From NCBI RefSeq assembly GCF_003634575.1, contig NZ_RBLJ01000002.1, forward strand, positions 434,001 through 498,000: 64,000 nt of DNA, written 5' to 3'. Below are positions 18,913-30,793 of this stretch, one piece after another. Source of the stretch: Photorhabdus asymbiotica (GTDB taxonomy: Bacteria > Pseudomonadota > Gammaproteobacteria > Enterobacterales > Enterobacteriaceae). The notes under the pieces are model-generated. The model worked only from the letters and a program-made list of their open reading frames with translations, did no database searches and was not told the DNA's origin. Every line of letters begins with the position of its first letter. The first letter of the stretch is position 1. The position numbers and the translations under genes are program-made.

Positions 18913-19332
18913 TTATAGTTTTATCACTTTAAACTGGCAATGTATATCTACATCGCCTTTATCCGGTTTAATATAGCTGAAAATACCTCCTGTATTGATC
19001 CGACTAAGATATTTACCATTATCCGCACACAAAGCTATCACATTATTATCGATATCTTCTATTGTAAAAATAGAATAAATATCAATATTCGATTTCACAG
19101 CAGCAATATAATCACCACCAACCAGAGAAAACCGACTTAAATAGAGTCCATTATTTGCACGAAGTACTATTCTATTAGCGCTAATCTGTATTACAGAATA
19201 TTTTGAGTAAATATCAATAGTAGATTTATTCGCTTCAATAAAATCAATTCCGCCACCACCTCCCCGATCAATTCTACTTAGAAAAAGTCCATTATCTGCC
19301 TGTAATGCGATGGTACCACTTAATAATCCCAT
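18913..19332 (-). CDS. Three-repeat beta-trefoil-like protein, copy 3
   Basis: A 139-residue paralogue with three ADNG-LYLSR type repeats (about residues 7-50, 51-93 and 94-139). Repeat 1 has a small glycine-rich insertion (RGGGGGIDFIEA) and repeat 2 has ANNGLYLSR. The start ATG (MGLLSG) follows an aaggata ribosome site. The frame is intact and no signal peptide is visible. Function is unknown; a lectin-like or actin-binding fold is inferred only from the internal threefold repeat. Confidence 0.75.
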   Translation of the reverse strand: MGLLSGTIALQADNGLFLSRIDRGGGGGIDFIEANKSTIDIYSKYSVIQISANRIVLRANNGLYLSRFSLVGGDYIAAVKSNIDIYSIFTIEDIDNNVIALCADNGKYLSRINTGGIFSYIKPDKGDVDIHCQFKVIKL

Positions 19333-19690
19333 AATATTATCCTTGTTAATATATATTTAATTAGATTAATTATATAACACCGTATTAATACTCTATTTTT
19401 ACTGTTTCATTGAATATAAAATCTCTTTATTGAATATATACAACCAATATTATCTTTAAATAATAAAATATATTTTATTTTTATTTCTAGTAATATGGTT
19501 ATTTAAAGTTAAATTATGACATTTATTTATTAAATATCACCATTTAATTCTCACAAAAAATTAAAATAACAACATACTATAGCCGCTATTTTTATTACTA
19601 TATGAAATCATTAATAAAATTATTTCAAAAACAAAAAAGTGGCCAATTTTATTTGGCCACTAAAAAGATAATACCCGTAAATATCAATCT

Positions 19691-20104
19691 TTATTCAATC
19701 AGCGTTGTCACTTTAAAACGACAATATACGTCTAAACTAACCTTATCTGGTTTAATGTAATCAATACCGTTTTGCGTGATCCGACTTAGGTATTTTCCGT
19801 TATCTGCACGTAGCGCTATCACATTACATCCAACATCTTCTACCATAAATGTAGAAAAAATATCAATACTTGGTTTCACAGCTTCAATATAATCACCACC
19901 AGGTCGAGTTATCCGACTCAAATAGAGTCCATTATCCGCAAGAAGCGCTATCGTATTTAGGCTACGCTGTATTAATTTATACCTTGAGTAAATATCAATA
20001 CCAGATTTAACCGCTTCAATGTAATTAATCCCATTCTGAGTTACTCGACTCAAATAGAGATTATTATCCGCCTGTAATGCAACTGTAATATTTGGCAATC
20101 CCAT
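19691..20104 (-). CDS. Three-repeat beta-trefoil-like protein, copy 4
   Basis: A 137-residue intact paralogue (MGLPNITVALQADNNLYLSR). The three repeats end in IDIYSRY, IDIFSTF and LDVYCRF. It is the closest relative of broken copy 2 (shared VEDVGCNV and INYIKP-K segments). The ribosome site is aggagagt. It is the first gene of the leftward set, but gaps of 350-580 bp between copies make one operon unlikely; each may have its own promoter. Confidence 0.75.
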   Translation of the reverse strand: MGLPNITVALQADNNLYLSRVTQNGINYIEAVKSGIDIYSRYKLIQRSLNTIALLADNGLYLSRITRPGGDYIEAVKPSIDIFSTFMVEDVGCNVIALRADNGKYLSRITQNGIDYIKPDKVSLDVYCRFKVTTLIE

Positions 20105-20794
20105 AACACTCTCCTATTAAAATAAATTTTAAACTCTTAACATAATTACATGGCGTTAATGATAAAGAATCATTTAAATATCAATTTTCATATGGCCGTA
20201 AAAATACCCCCTTGCTAAGCATAGATAACTAGTATTTAATGAAAAATATATATTTATATTCATCCTACCGCTTTAAGATCAATAATTATAGTAATTATCT
20301 TTCTGCTCATAACTTTTTAATATTAAATTAAGAATAATAATTAACATTCAATGAAAATAACCAGAAAAATATAATTAATAATTTTAATAACCATCCTGAA
20401 TTAACTAATTTAAACAACTGACTATTTATTTTATATATTAAATCGCCAATTATATTATTCGAAAAAAATGAAAACACCACTTTAAAGTATTATTAAACTT
20501 TCATAGCATTAATCATAAAATCAATTAATATTCCTTCTCCAGGTTATCGTTCTACCACCTAATTCGAGATAACATAATCAATTAAAATATCTAAACAATT
20601 AATCCTTAAGATAAATGAAAGAAAAAGCGGCCAATTCTTGCCTTAGATCAATATATTAACCATCAAATCCAACAAAACACCGATTCATATCAAATTTCCC
20701 TCACTTACAATTTGCTATACTTAATTCCATACAAAAAAATAACAAATAGCTATCCTTAATCGTTAAGGCACGGATTTTATCCACGGAATCTCGC
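20105..20794. other. AT-rich intergenic region upstream of trefoil copy 4, no gene seen
   Basis: About 690 bp of very AT-rich DNA with no convincing coding frame. It should contain the promoter of trefoil copy 4 and, further right, part of the frd upstream region. Similar gene-free AT-rich stretches separate all the trefoil genes (17633-18042, 18450-18912, 19333-19690). Confidence 0.5.
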
Positions 20795-20921
20795 TATACC
20801 CAATAGATTTCGAGTTGCAGCGCGGCGGCAAGTGAACGAATCCCCGGGAGCATAGATAACTATGTGACTGGGGTGAGTGAAAGCAGCCAACAAAGCAGCA
20901 GCTTGAAAGATGAAGGGTATA
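20795..20921 (+). repeat. ERIC element, full length, upstream of frdA
   Basis: Full-length ERIC copy ending 87 bp before the frdA start. It may lie inside the frd promoter region or its 5' leader and could affect message folding. Confidence 0.95.
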
Positions 20922-21008
20922 TATAAGAAACAATAACAACAACATTCAGGAATAGTGATAACCCTTTTGATAACTCACTAAATTTCACTTGAACAATGGA
21001 GAAGCACA

Positions 21009-22805
21009 GTGCAAACCTTTAATGCCGATCTCGCTATTATCGGAGCCGGGGGCGCAGGTCTACGTGCCGCAATTGCCGCGGCTGAGTCTAATCCTCAAAT
21101 GAAGATTGCTTTGATCTCAAAAGTTTACCCAATGCGTAGCCACACTGTAGCCGCAGAAGGTGGATCAGCGGCAGTCACTCAAGCCCATGACTCCTACGAC
21201 TTTCATTTCAATGACACCGTATCTGGCGGTGACTGGCTGTGTGAACAAGATGTTGTTGAGTACTTCGTCAAACATTGTCCGACAGAGATGATCCAACTGG
21301 AACAATGGGGCTGTCCATGGAGCCGTAAAGAAGATGGCTCTGTCAACGTGCGTCGCTTCGGTGGCATGAAGATAGAACGTACCTGGTTTGCGGCGGATAA
21401 AACTGGCTTCCATATGCTGCATACCCTATTCCAAACCTCGCTTAAATACCCACAAATCCAGCGTTTTGATGAACATTTTGTTCTCGATATCTTGGTAGAT
21501 GAAGGACAGGCTCGTGGCTTAGTTGCACTAAATATGATGGAAGGTAGCAACATTCAGATCCGGACCAATGCCGTGATTATGGCAACCGGTGGTGCCGGTC
21601 GTGTATACCGTTACAATACTAACGGCGGTATCGTGACTGGTGATGGTATAGGGATGGCATTCCGCCATGGCGTACCATTGCGTGATATGGAGTTTGTTCA
21701 ATATCATCCAACCGGCCTGCCCGGCTCCGGTATCCTGATGACAGAAGGCTGCCGTGGTGAAGGCGGAATTTTGGTCAACAAGGACGGTTATCGCTATCTA
21801 CAGGATTATGGCCTCGGACCTGAAACGCCATTAGGCAAACCTGAAAATAAATATATGGAACTGGGTCCTCGTGACAAAGTTTCCCAAGCTTTTTGGCATG
21901 AATGGCGGGCCGGTCGCACAATTCCGACCCAACGTGGCGATGTGGTTTATTTGGATTTACGCCATCTCGGTGAGAAGAAACTACTTGAACGTCTACCCTT
22001 TATTTGTGAACTGGCAAAAGCGTATGTCGGTGTTGATCCGGTTAAAGACCCCATTCCGGTCCGCCCTACCGCACATTACACCATGGGCGGTATCGAAACT
22101 GACCAGAAGTGTGAAACCCGCATTAAAGGACTGTTTGCTGTTGGCGAATGTTCTTCTGTTGGTCTGCATGGTGCAAACCGCCTTGGTTCCAACTCTCTGG
22201 CTGAACTGGTAGTTTTTGGCCGTCTGGCGGGTGAAGAAGCTGTTAAACACGCTCAGCAAGTAACACCTGCTAACGATCGTGCACTGGATACCCAAGCACA
22301 TGATGTCATAGCGCGTCTTAACAATCTGCTGAAACAACAAGGTACTGAAAGTTGGTCTAAGATCCGTGATGAAATGGGCCTTGCTATGGAGGAAGGCTGT
22401 GGGATCTACCGTACTCCTGAATTAATGCAGAAAACTGTTGATAAGATTGCCGAGCTAAAAGATCGCTTTAAACACGTTCAGATTACTGATAACACCAGTG
22501 TGTTCAACACTGATCTGCTGTACACCATTGAACTTGGTTTTGGTCTGGATGTCGCCGAATGCATGATTCACTCAGCAATCAACCGAAAAGAATCCCGTGG
22601 TGCGCATCAACGTCTGGATGAAGGTTGTACCGAACGTGATGATGAAAACTTCCTGAAACATACGCTGGCTTTCTATAAGCCTGACAGCGCACCTGACCTA
22701 AAATATAGCAACGTGAAAATTACCAAATCTACTCCAGCAAAACGCGTGTACGGCGGCGAAGCCGCAGCACAAGAGAAAGAGCATAAGGAGCAGGCGAATG
22801 GCTGA
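21009..22805 (+). CDS. frdA: Fumarate reductase flavoprotein subunit FrdA
   Basis: Catalytic subunit of the membrane-bound menaquinol:fumarate reductase used in anaerobic respiration. The 598 residues start at GTG (21009) behind ggagaagc. The FAD-binding site is [16 protein letters not shown] (about residues 6-21), and the FAD-linking histidine lies in [10 protein letters not shown]. Substrate-site residues are in [21 protein letters not shown] and the C-terminal [10 protein letters not shown] motif. It overlaps frdB by 8 nt. frdABCD lies next to epmA, as in E. coli. Confidence 0.98.
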   Translation: MQTFNADLAIIGAGGAGLRAAIAAAESNPQMKIALISKVYPMRSHTVAAEGGSAAVTQAHDSYDFHFNDTVSGGDWLCEQDVVEYFVKHCPTEMIQLEQWGCPWSRKEDGSVNVRRFGGMKIERTWFAADKTGFHMLHTLFQTSLKYPQIQRFDEHFVLDILVDEGQARGLVALNMMEGSNIQIRTNAVIMATGGAGRVYRYNTNGGIVTGDGIGMAFRHGVPLRDMEFVQYHPTGLPGSGILMTEGCRGEGGILVNKDGYRYLQDYGLGPETPLGKPENKYMELGPRDKVSQAFWHEWRAGRTIPTQRGDVVYLDLRHLGEKKLLERLPFICELAKAYVGVDPVKDPIPVRPTAHYTMGGIETDQKCETRIKGLFAVGECSSVGLHGANRLGSNSLAELVVFGRLAGEEAVKHAQQVTPANDRALDTQAHDVIARLNNLLKQQGTESWSKIRDEMGLAMEEGCGIYRTPELMQKTVDKIAELKDRFKHVQITDNTSVFNTDLLYTIELGFGLDVAECMIHSAINRKESRGAHQRLDEGCTERDDENFLKHTLAFYKPDSAPDLKYSNVKITKSTPAKRVYGGEAAAQEKEHKEQANG

Positions 22806-23532
22806 TATGAAAACCCTGAGAATGGAGGTCATGCGCTATAACCCGGAAAGTGACCATGAACCCCATTTTATAACCTATGAAGTTCCTTATGATGAACAGA
22901 CCTCCCTACTTGATGCGTTAGGTTATATTAAAGACAATTTGGCTCCCGATCTCTCTTACCGTTGGTCCTGCCGCATGGCTATCTGTGGTTCTTGCGGCAT
23001 GATGGTTGAACGTGTGCCGAAACTGGCTTGTAAAACCTTCCTGCGTGATTACCCGCAAGGCATGAAAGTTGAAGCACTGGCTAACTTCCCTATTGAACGT
23101 GATTTGGTCGTTGATATGACTCACTTCATTGAAAGCCTGGAAGCGATCAAACCATACATTATCGGGAATGACCGCAAACCGTCTGAAGGCCCGAATATTC
23201 AGACTCCAGCACAGATGGCAAAATACCATCAGTTTTCCGGCTGTATTAACTGCGGTTTGTGCTATGCCGCTTGCCCTCAATTTGGCTTGAACCCTGAATT
23301 TATCGGCCCAGCTGCGATAACTCTGGCTCATCGTTACAACCTTGACAATCGTGACCACGGCAAGAAAGAGCGTATGACGCAACTTAACAGCCAAAATGGT
23401 GTATGGAGTTGTACTTTCGTTGGCTATTGTTCTGAAGTCTGTCCGAAACATGTCGATCCAGCTGCTGCAATTCAACAAGGCAAGATCGAAAGTGCTAAAG
23501 ACTTCATGATCGCCATGCTGAAACCACAGTGA
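22798..23532 (+). CDS. frdB: Fumarate reductase iron-sulfur subunit FrdB
   Basis: Electron-transfer subunit with three Fe-S clusters. The [2Fe-2S] ligands are in [13 protein letters not shown] and the later cysteine in PKLAC. The [4Fe-4S] and [3Fe-4S] ligands are in [12 protein letters not shown] and [11 protein letters not shown]. Length is 244 residues, as expected. It is translated from an ATG inside the frdA end and followed by frdC 15 nt later. Confidence 0.98.
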   Translation: MADMKTLRMEVMRYNPESDHEPHFITYEVPYDEQTSLLDALGYIKDNLAPDLSYRWSCRMAICGSCGMMVERVPKLACKTFLRDYPQGMKVEALANFPIERDLVVDMTHFIESLEAIKPYIIGNDRKPSEGPNIQTPAQMAKYHQFSGCINCGLCYAACPQFGLNPEFIGPAAITLAHRYNLDNRDHGKKERMTQLNSQNGVWSCTFVGYCSEVCPKHVDPAAAIQQGKIESAKDFMIAMLKPQ

Positions 23533-23547
23533 AGGGAGAAATATAGA

Positions 23548-23940
23548 ATGACGACCAAACGTAAACCTTATGTTCGCGGCATGGCTCCCAACTGGTGGCA
23601 AAAACTGGGCTTCTACCGCTACTATATTCTCCGTGAAAGTACCGCTGTTACGACTGTATGGTTCAGTATCTTATTGATATACGGTGTATTCGCCCTGAAA
23701 GGTGGTACACAGAGCTGGGATGGATTTGTCTCGTTCCTGCAAAATCCCGTTATCCTGCTGATTAACATCATCACTCTGCTGGGCGCTTTACTGCATACCA
23801 AAACCTGGTTTGAACTGGCACCAAAGGCAGCTAACATCGTGATAAAAGGTGAAAAGATGGGGCCTGAACCGGTGATCAAACTGTTGTGGACAATTACCAT
23901 TATCATCACCGCTATCATCTTAGGCATAGCCTTATTTTAA
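23548..23940 (+). CDS. frdC: Fumarate reductase membrane anchor FrdC
   Basis: A 130-residue integral membrane subunit that, with FrdD, anchors FrdAB and binds menaquinol. Three hydrophobic helices are visible (about residues 30-50, 65-85 and 108-128). It starts with [30 protein letters not shown] split over conserved positions, including the FYRYY motif and the Glu29-equivalent in the RES stretch. The ribosome site gaagggag lies upstream. Confidence 0.97.
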   Translation: MTTKRKPYVRGMAPNWWQKLGFYRYYILRESTAVTTVWFSILLIYGVFALKGGTQSWDGFVSFLQNPVILLINIITLLGALLHTKTWFELAPKAANIVIKGEKMGPEPVIKLLWTITIIITAIILGIALF

Positions 23941-23956
23941 TCCCAAGGAGGATCTG

Positions 23957-24310
23957 ATGAATCAAAGACCTAAACGTTCCGATGAACCGATTTTCTGGGG
24001 ATTATTTGGTGCTGGCGGTATGTGGGGAGCAATGGTAGCACCAGCCATTATTTTACTGGTAGCAATCCTTTTACCATTGGGAATAGCACCAGAAGCATTC
24101 AGTTATGAGCGAATTCTGATCTTCTGTCAGAGCTTCATTGGCCGTACTTTCTTATTGCTGATGATCATTCTGCCGCTATGGTGCGGGTTACACCGTATCC
24201 ACCACGGTATGCATGACTTGAAAATTCATATTCCTGCGAGTAAATGGGTCTTTTACGGCATGGCAGCAATTCTGAGTGTTGTTGCTACTATCGGGGTTTT
24301 CACTCTGTAA
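23957..24310 (+). CDS. frdD: Fumarate reductase membrane anchor FrdD
   Basis: A 117-residue subunit with three membrane helices. It has the conserved start ([20 protein letters not shown]) and a [16 protein letters not shown] segment containing quinone-site histidines. It ends the frdABCD operon, 16 nt after frdC, with the strong ribosome site aaggagg. Confidence 0.97.
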   Translation: MNQRPKRSDEPIFWGLFGAGGMWGAMVAPAIILLVAILLPLGIAPEAFSYERILIFCQSFIGRTFLLLMIILPLWCGLHRIHHGMHDLKIHIPASKWVFYGMAAILSVVATIGVFTL

Positions 24311-24328
24311 TCGAACAATAACGAGTTT

Positions 24329-24352
24329 AAAGGCCGATCAATCCGGCCTTTA
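24329..24352. terminator. Terminator hairpin after frdD
   Basis: The stem AAAGGCCG/CGGCCTTT has loop ATCAATC and lies 20 bp after the frdD stop. The U-tract is short. Confidence 0.7.
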
Positions 24353-24442
24353 ACTTATCAGCACTTTTTCAAATCTATATATTTACGTTAAAAACCGCAC
24401 TGCCAAAACCTAAACCTTTAGAGTGTAGCTCAACATTAAACA

Positions 24443-24757
24443 TTAGCTGGTTAATTTCAAGCCAATAATCCCAGCAACAATCAGAACCAGGCTCAATACT
24501 TTGGCGATGCTCGCAGATTCACCCAACACGATGATACCAAAAATAGCAGTACCCACTGCGCCTATTCCAGTCCACACTGCATAAGCTGTACCTACAGGTA
24601 AACCTTTCATTGCATAAGCAAGCAGTCCCATACTAAGCGCTATAGCACTGACTGTCATAAGACTTGGTATTAAACGGGTGAAACCATGGGTGTATTTCAG
24701 ACCTACCGCCCAAACGACTTCAAATAAACCAGCAATAACAAGAATAAACCAGGACAT
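24443..24757 (-). CDS. gdx: Guanidinium exporter Gdx (SugE), SMR family
   Basis: A 104-residue small multidrug resistance protein of the Gdx subtype that exports guanidinium in exchange for protons. It has four membrane helices. The start is the ATG at 24755-24757 ([26 protein letters not shown]), and the essential glutamate lies in GLFEVVW (Glu13). The [13 protein letters not shown] segment is typical of this subtype. An upstream reading to 24793 would run into the riboswitch. Expression is controlled by a guanidine-II riboswitch. Confidence 0.97.
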   Translation of the reverse strand: MSWFILVIAGLFEVVWAVGLKYTHGFTRLIPSLMTVSAIALSMGLLAYAMKGLPVGTAYAVWTGIGAVGTAIFGIIVLGESASIAKVLSLVLIVAGIIGLKLTS

Positions 24758-24779
24758 ATCAACGCCCCATAAAGTTGCG

Positions 24780-24824
24780 GGGGTCGTCCCCAAGAAACGG
24801 CAGTATATTCAGGTCGTCCTGAAT
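24780..24824 (-). promoter_or_regulatory. Guanidine-II (mini-ykkC) riboswitch of gdx
   Basis: On the minus strand two hairpins carry identical ACGA loops. P1 is ATTCAGG-ACGA-CCTGAAT (24824-24807) and P2 is GGGG-ACGA-CCCC (24791-24780), with a 15-nt linker. Paired hairpins with ACGR loops upstream of sugE/gdx are the defining form of the guanidine-II riboswitch. P2 ends about 22 nt before the gdx ATG, close to the GGGG ribosome-site region, which suggests translational control. Confidence 0.95.
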
Positions 24825-24940
24825 AACCATTAGAAATGAAAGCAGATTATAATCGCGTAAAATCACGGTATCAATAGCACGATATTACGGCGATTTAGAG
24901 GTATAAATAGCTTATTACCCTTACACACGGAAATTAAAGA

Positions 24941-24974
24941 AAAACCACAGCCTGTTGCCAAAACTGCGGTTTTT
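24941..24974 (-). terminator. Terminator after efp
   Basis: On the minus strand AAACCGCAG...CTGTGGTTT forms a stem followed by TTTTCTTTAAT, about 25 bp downstream of the efp stop. Confidence 0.7.
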
Positions 24975-24998
24975 ACTGAATACCGTTGCCTTCGGCGG

Positions 24999-25565
24999 TT
25001 ATTTCACACGGGAAACGTATTCACCAGAGCGGGTATCTACTTTGATCACTTCGCCAATTTGTACGAACAGAGGTACTTTAACCACAGCACCCGTACTCAG
25101 GGTTGCTGGTTTGCCCCCCGTACCGGCAGTGTCTCCTTTTAGACCTGGATCAGTTTCAGTGATTTCCAATTCAACAAAGTTTGGTGGAGTCACAGAGATA
25201 GGCTGACCATTCCACAACGTCAGGATACATTCCGCTTGTTCAACTAACCATTTCGCATTCTCACCCACTGCTTTTTCATCAGCAGCTAACTGCTCAAAGG
25301 TTTCGTTGTTCATAAAGTGCCAAAATTCACCATCGTTATACAGATAAGTCAGGTTCATATCCATCACATCAGCAGATTCTACAGAGTCAGTAGATTTGAA
25401 GGTTTTTTCCAACAATTTACCGGAAATTAGCTTGCGGATACGAACACGCGCAAACGCCTGGCCTTTACCCGGCTTTACAAATTCACTCTCAAGAATAGCG
25501 CACGGCTCGCCATCTAACATGATTTTAAGACCTGAACGGAATTCATTGGTACTATAAGTAGCCAT
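24999..25565 (-). CDS. efp: Elongation factor P
   Basis: Translation factor that rescues ribosomes stalled at polyproline stretches by binding near the E site. The 188 residues have the usual three beta-barrel domains. The modification site is Lys34 in [10 protein letters not shown]. Lys34 is the target of beta-lysylation by EpmA and EpmB. It is divergent from epmB (38 bp apart), the classic arrangement. Confidence 0.98.
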   Translation of the reverse strand: MATYSTNEFRSGLKIMLDGEPCAILESEFVKPGKGQAFARVRIRKLISGKLLEKTFKSTDSVESADVMDMNLTYLYNDGEFWHFMNNETFEQLAADEKAVGENAKWLVEQAECILTLWNGQPISVTPPNFVELEITETDPGLKGDTAGTGGKPATLSTGAVVKVPLFVQIGEVIKVDTRSGEYVSRVK

Positions 25566-25603
25566 GGAGAACCTCTAATTTAAACAAATGGCTTAGCCAA
25601 AAA

Positions 25604-26632
25604 ATGGCGCACATTATAACCCCAAAGATCCTCATCAGAGAAGACTGGTTGAAACAACTTACCGATGTTATTACTGATCCTGATGAATTATTACAATTAT
25701 TATCTTTACATGAGCACCCGGAGTTAACCAAAGGGAGCAGTGCTCGTCGCTTGTTTCCACTGCGAGTACCCAGAGCTTTCGCTGCCCGTATGCGGGCAAG
25801 CGATCCTAATGATCCGCTATTACTACAGGTCATAACAGCACCAGAAGAGTTCAACATTGTACCCGGTTTTTCCGCCGACCCTTTGGATGAACAACGTAGT
25901 GTTGTTCCTGGCTTGTTACATAAATACCGTAACCGCGCACTATTGCTGGTTAAAGGAGGATGCGCGGTTAATTGCCGTTATTGCTTCCGCCGTCATTTCC
26001 CATATGAGGACAACAAAGGTAATAAACACAACTGGCAGCAAGCATTAAATTACATTCAGCAACACCCTGAGCTTGATGAGATCATCTTCTCAGGCGGCGA
26101 TCCGCTAATGGCAAAAGATCACGAATTGGATTGGTTGATCAGCAACTTAGAACAGATTTCCCATATCAAACGACTACGCATCCACACCCGTTTACCGGTG
26201 GTTATTCCTGCTCGGATTACAACTACGCTTTGCAATCGGCTGGCCCAATCGAGATTACAGGTGATCATGGTGACGCACATCAATCATGAGAATGAGATCG
26301 ACCAATCTTTACGAAACAGCATGATGTTACTAAAACACGCAGGTATCACGTTACTGAACCAAAGTGTGCTACTGCGTGGTGTCAATAATCATCCTGATAT
26401 ATTGGCTAATCTGAGCAATGCTCTATTTGATGCCGGAATCTTACCTTACTACATTCATGTACTGGACAAAGTGCAAGGTGCCGCTCACTTTATGGTAAGT
26501 GATGAGGAAGCCAGAGGAATTATCAGGGAATTGCTGACAAAAGTTTCCGGTTATCTGGTGCCACGTCTGGCAAGGGAAATCGGGGGAGAATCGAGTAAAA
26601 CACCATTAGATTTGGAATTAAAGCAAAGCTAA
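25604..26632 (+). CDS. epmB: EF-P modification radical-SAM enzyme EpmB (lysine 2,3-aminomutase)
   Basis: Converts (S)-alpha-lysine to (R)-beta-lysine for attachment to EF-P by EpmA. The 342 residues include the radical SAM cluster motif C-x3-C-x2-C in GGCAVNCRYCFRRHFPY (about residues 118-134) and the SAM-binding FSGGDPL. A PLP-lysine region lies near the C-terminus. The start is ATG 25604 (MAHIITPKIL). Confidence 0.97.
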   Translation: MAHIITPKILIREDWLKQLTDVITDPDELLQLLSLHEHPELTKGSSARRLFPLRVPRAFAARMRASDPNDPLLLQVITAPEEFNIVPGFSADPLDEQRSVVPGLLHKYRNRALLLVKGGCAVNCRYCFRRHFPYEDNKGNKHNWQQALNYIQQHPELDEIIFSGGDPLMAKDHELDWLISNLEQISHIKRLRIHTRLPVVIPARITTTLCNRLAQSRLQVIMVTHINHENEIDQSLRNSMMLLKHAGITLLNQSVLLRGVNNHPDILANLSNALFDAGILPYYIHVLDKVQGAAHFMVSDEEARGIIRELLTKVSGYLVPRLAREIGGESSKTPLDLELKQS

Positions 26633-26640
26633 CCAAAGCT

Positions 26641-26669
26641 CATGCCCGGATACTTTTTTGCCGGGCATG
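26641..26669. terminator. Bidirectional hairpin between epmB and yjeI
   Basis: The stem CATGCCCGG/CCGGGCATG with loop ATACTTTTTTG lies between two converging genes. A probable terminator for both. Confidence 0.75.
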
Positions 26670-26692
26670 TCTCATTCAAATTCTGAATGTCA

Positions 26693-27034
26693 TCAATGAC
26701 ATTTATAAACCTGACCAACCATTTTGCTGTCTAGTGGAGCGAAGCTTGACAACAGACTTTCGCTTGGGCTGGTTACACCATAAATTACATTTCCGCCCAT
26801 GTCTGCGGCTTTATTGCGTAAATCATTAGCTGCACCGCGCATTGAGCTACTTTCATTACTTACACCAATCCAGTTACTTTGAATGCCGGTCACTTCACCT
26901 AATAACTGGCATTCGTTGCCTGGCTTAGTATCAACAAAACGAACCTGTGAACCGCCGGAAGTTAATTGGTTAGTAGCTGAGCATCCTGCCAACAGTAACA
27001 ATGCCGAAGCACTGAACAAAACTTTAATTCGCAT
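26693..27034 (-). CDS. yjeI: DUF4156 lipoprotein YjeI
   Basis: A 113-residue predicted lipoprotein of unknown function, matching E. coli YjeI. The signal peptide MRIKVLFSASALLLLAGC ends in the lipobox LAGC, and the mature protein has the family motifs PGNECQLLGEVTG, MRGAANDLRNKAADMGGN and VGQVYKC. The ATG at 27032-27034 is preferred: the AGGAAA ribosome site lies inside the alternative reading from 27046. No Asp follows the Cys, so outer-membrane sorting is expected. Confidence 0.92.
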   Translation of the reverse strand: MRIKVLFSASALLLLAGCSATNQLTSGGSQVRFVDTKPGNECQLLGEVTGIQSNWIGVSNESSSMRGAANDLRNKAADMGGNVIYGVTSPSESLLSSFAPLDSKMVGQVYKCH

Positions 27035-27336
27035 ATTTTTCCTCATTTATTGTTGGAAATTCGACAATTAGTCATCAATATACCTTGTTGTACACCAATA
27101 TCGCAAAGTAAATAATTTATAAGGGAATCCTTACAGTGAAATATTGGACCAACCGCCGTCTGTATTTGGATGAGTTCAGAAGAAATAGAATAAAGTAGCT
27201 AAATAAATAACATGAAAAAGTTCAAGGTTGATGTTACAAAAACTACGCTTATTAAAAATAACGCAAAAGGTTTTATCAATTACAACCAATAAAATGAATA
27301 AAAAAATAATATTAGCACGACATAAAAATGTAATAA

Positions 27337-27420
27337 TATACACCCTTCATCTTTCAAATTGCTGCTTTATTGGCTGCTTTCACTTGCCGCCGCGCTGCAA
27401 CTCGAAATCTATTGGGTATA
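27337..27420 (-). repeat. ERIC element, short (internally deleted) form
   Basis: An 84-bp ERIC lacking the central part, with the same junction as the copy at 5310-5391 (ctgctTTCACTtgccgc). The surrounding 27047-27652 has no convincing gene; a 75-codon TTG-initiated leftward frame (27421-27648) lacks a ribosome site. Confidence 0.9.
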
Positions 27421-27652
27421 CTATGATAATAACTGATGACTTTTTAGATAGTTAGCATAAGAATAATCTTGAATTAATAATCTATTACCTATATATCCGT
27501 AATAAATTATTATTTCCTTTTTTTGATTATCTGGTGGAAAAAACACAGAAACTCCAACGGAGGGAAATAAATATACCATATCTAGCATAAATAAAAATTC
27601 CGGAATATATCCATCAATCACCGCCCTAAATTTTGATTTATAAATCAAATAT

Positions 27653-27680
27653 AAAAAAACGGGCAGATTACTCCGCCCGT
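27653..27680 (-). terminator. groESL terminator
   Basis: On the minus strand ACGGGC...GCCCGT is followed by a run of seven T, about 50 bp after the groEL stop. A Rho-independent terminator. Confidence 0.9.
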
Positions 27681-27732
27681 CTGATATTCATATTCGCGCT
27701 ATTGAGAGTTCAATACAGCGACTGAACGGCCA

Positions 27733-29406
<1,674 letters not shown>

Positions 29407-29443
29407 TTAAGAAGATCTAAGCGCAACGCTTACGCTTCAACAA

Positions 29444-29809
<366 letters not shown>

Positions 29810-29820
29810 TCATAATAGAT

Positions 29821-29850
29821 TAAATGGGGACTTATTCATGACACTTCAAG
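29821..29850 (-). promoter_or_regulatory. Sigma-32 heat-shock promoter of groESL
   Basis: On the minus strand the -35 is CTTGAAG (29850-29844) and the -10 is CCCCATTTA (29829-29821), 14 bp apart. This matches the sigma-32 consensus (CTTGAAA, 13-17 bp, CCCCATNT) and lies about 85 bp before groES. Confidence 0.92.
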
Positions 29851-29925
29851 GGCGGGTAAGAAAAATATTTTACTCTTTTCTTACCCGCAGAAAAAAACCA
29901 CATCATTAGAAAAAATGCTCTCTTA

Positions 29926-30429
29926 TCAATGAGGTTTATGCTCATCATCACTACGTTTATGGTCGTTCAACGTATGAGAGGGATCATCTTGCTTACGCTC
30001 GTATTCCCCTTCAAAGGTGTTACCGTCCTGTTTGAACCCATTTCTACTATGAGGACGATAGAAATTGATACGTGGCATCAATTTCATCACCAACATTTTC
30101 TGAACAGGTGGCAGTAACAACAGCAACCCAAGGAAGTCAGTAAAAAAACCTGGCAGTAGTAACAGGAAACCGGCCAATACAAGAGACACACTCTTTATCA
30201 TTTCTGCCGCGGGGCTTTCTCCGGCAACCAATTTCTGCTGGAGTTGAATAAAGTTCTTTACTCCCTGATTACGTACCAACGAGATACCAACACAGGAAGT
30301 AAACAGTACCAGTAGCAGAGTTAACAACACCCCTAATTCAGAGGCGACACGCACAAATAAAGTTGACTCAATATAGACGAGCAAAAATATCAGGATAAAT
30401 GGCAACCAACGCACTTGGTTCTCCTTCAA
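29926..30429 (-). CDS. fxsA: FxsA family membrane protein
   Basis: A 167-residue inner membrane protein. In E. coli overproduction of FxsA relieves F-plasmid exclusion of phage T7; the normal role is unclear. Membrane segments are visible at about residues 8-25 (LPFILIFLLVYIESTLFV), 29-48 (SELGVLLTLLLVLFTSCVGI) and 78-110 (MIKSVSLVLAGFLLLLPGFF and after). The C-terminal tail is hydrophilic and His/Lys/Asp-rich. It is divergent from aspA, as in E. coli. Confidence 0.93.
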   Translation of the reverse strand: MKENQVRWLPFILIFLLVYIESTLFVRVASELGVLLTLLLVLFTSCVGISLVRNQGVKNFIQLQQKLVAGESPAAEMIKSVSLVLAGFLLLLPGFFTDFLGLLLLLPPVQKMLVMKLMPRINFYRPHSRNGFKQDGNTFEGEYERKQDDPSHTLNDHKRSDDEHKPH

Positions 30430-30585
30430 TTGATTTGGCTGTAAAAGTTGTATCCTGAATAAATCATATCAACAAGATCCAAAGGGACAACCAAATTAGT
30501 ATTTTTTCAGTTTATAGAGATTAATGATTGGGGCTACAGCTATCATTTTCAATCCTCTAAAGATCTGACTGATTAGGCATGCAAT

Positions 30586-30601
30586 TGTGATAATCATCAC
30601 A
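30586..30601. promoter_or_regulatory. CRP binding site in the fxsA-aspA intergenic region
   Basis: TGTGA-TAATCA-TCACA is a perfect CRP core palindrome, about 190 bp upstream of aspA. aspA is catabolite-regulated in E. coli. Confidence 0.8.
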
Positions 30602-30793
30602 TATATAGAATCATGTTCAGCAAATACCACTATAAAGTGATCCAGATTCAATGCATTTATTGCTAACCAGCATATCATCACGCCAGCAATCTGGTGATGA
30701 AGAACTCATATCACAACTATTGCTGTTGGCAACATAATTATTTAATAAACCCATAATTAGACAGTAAAAACGTAATCTAATAAGAAGGTTCTC

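Noticed and set aside
22918..23601. A 227-codon minus-strand frame antisense to frdB/frdC
   Set aside because: Shadow of conserved frd genes; no start context.
27421..27648. Leftward 75-codon frame downstream of yjeI
   Set aside because: TTG start without ribosome site, no family; the stretch is AT-rich and flanked by an ERIC.
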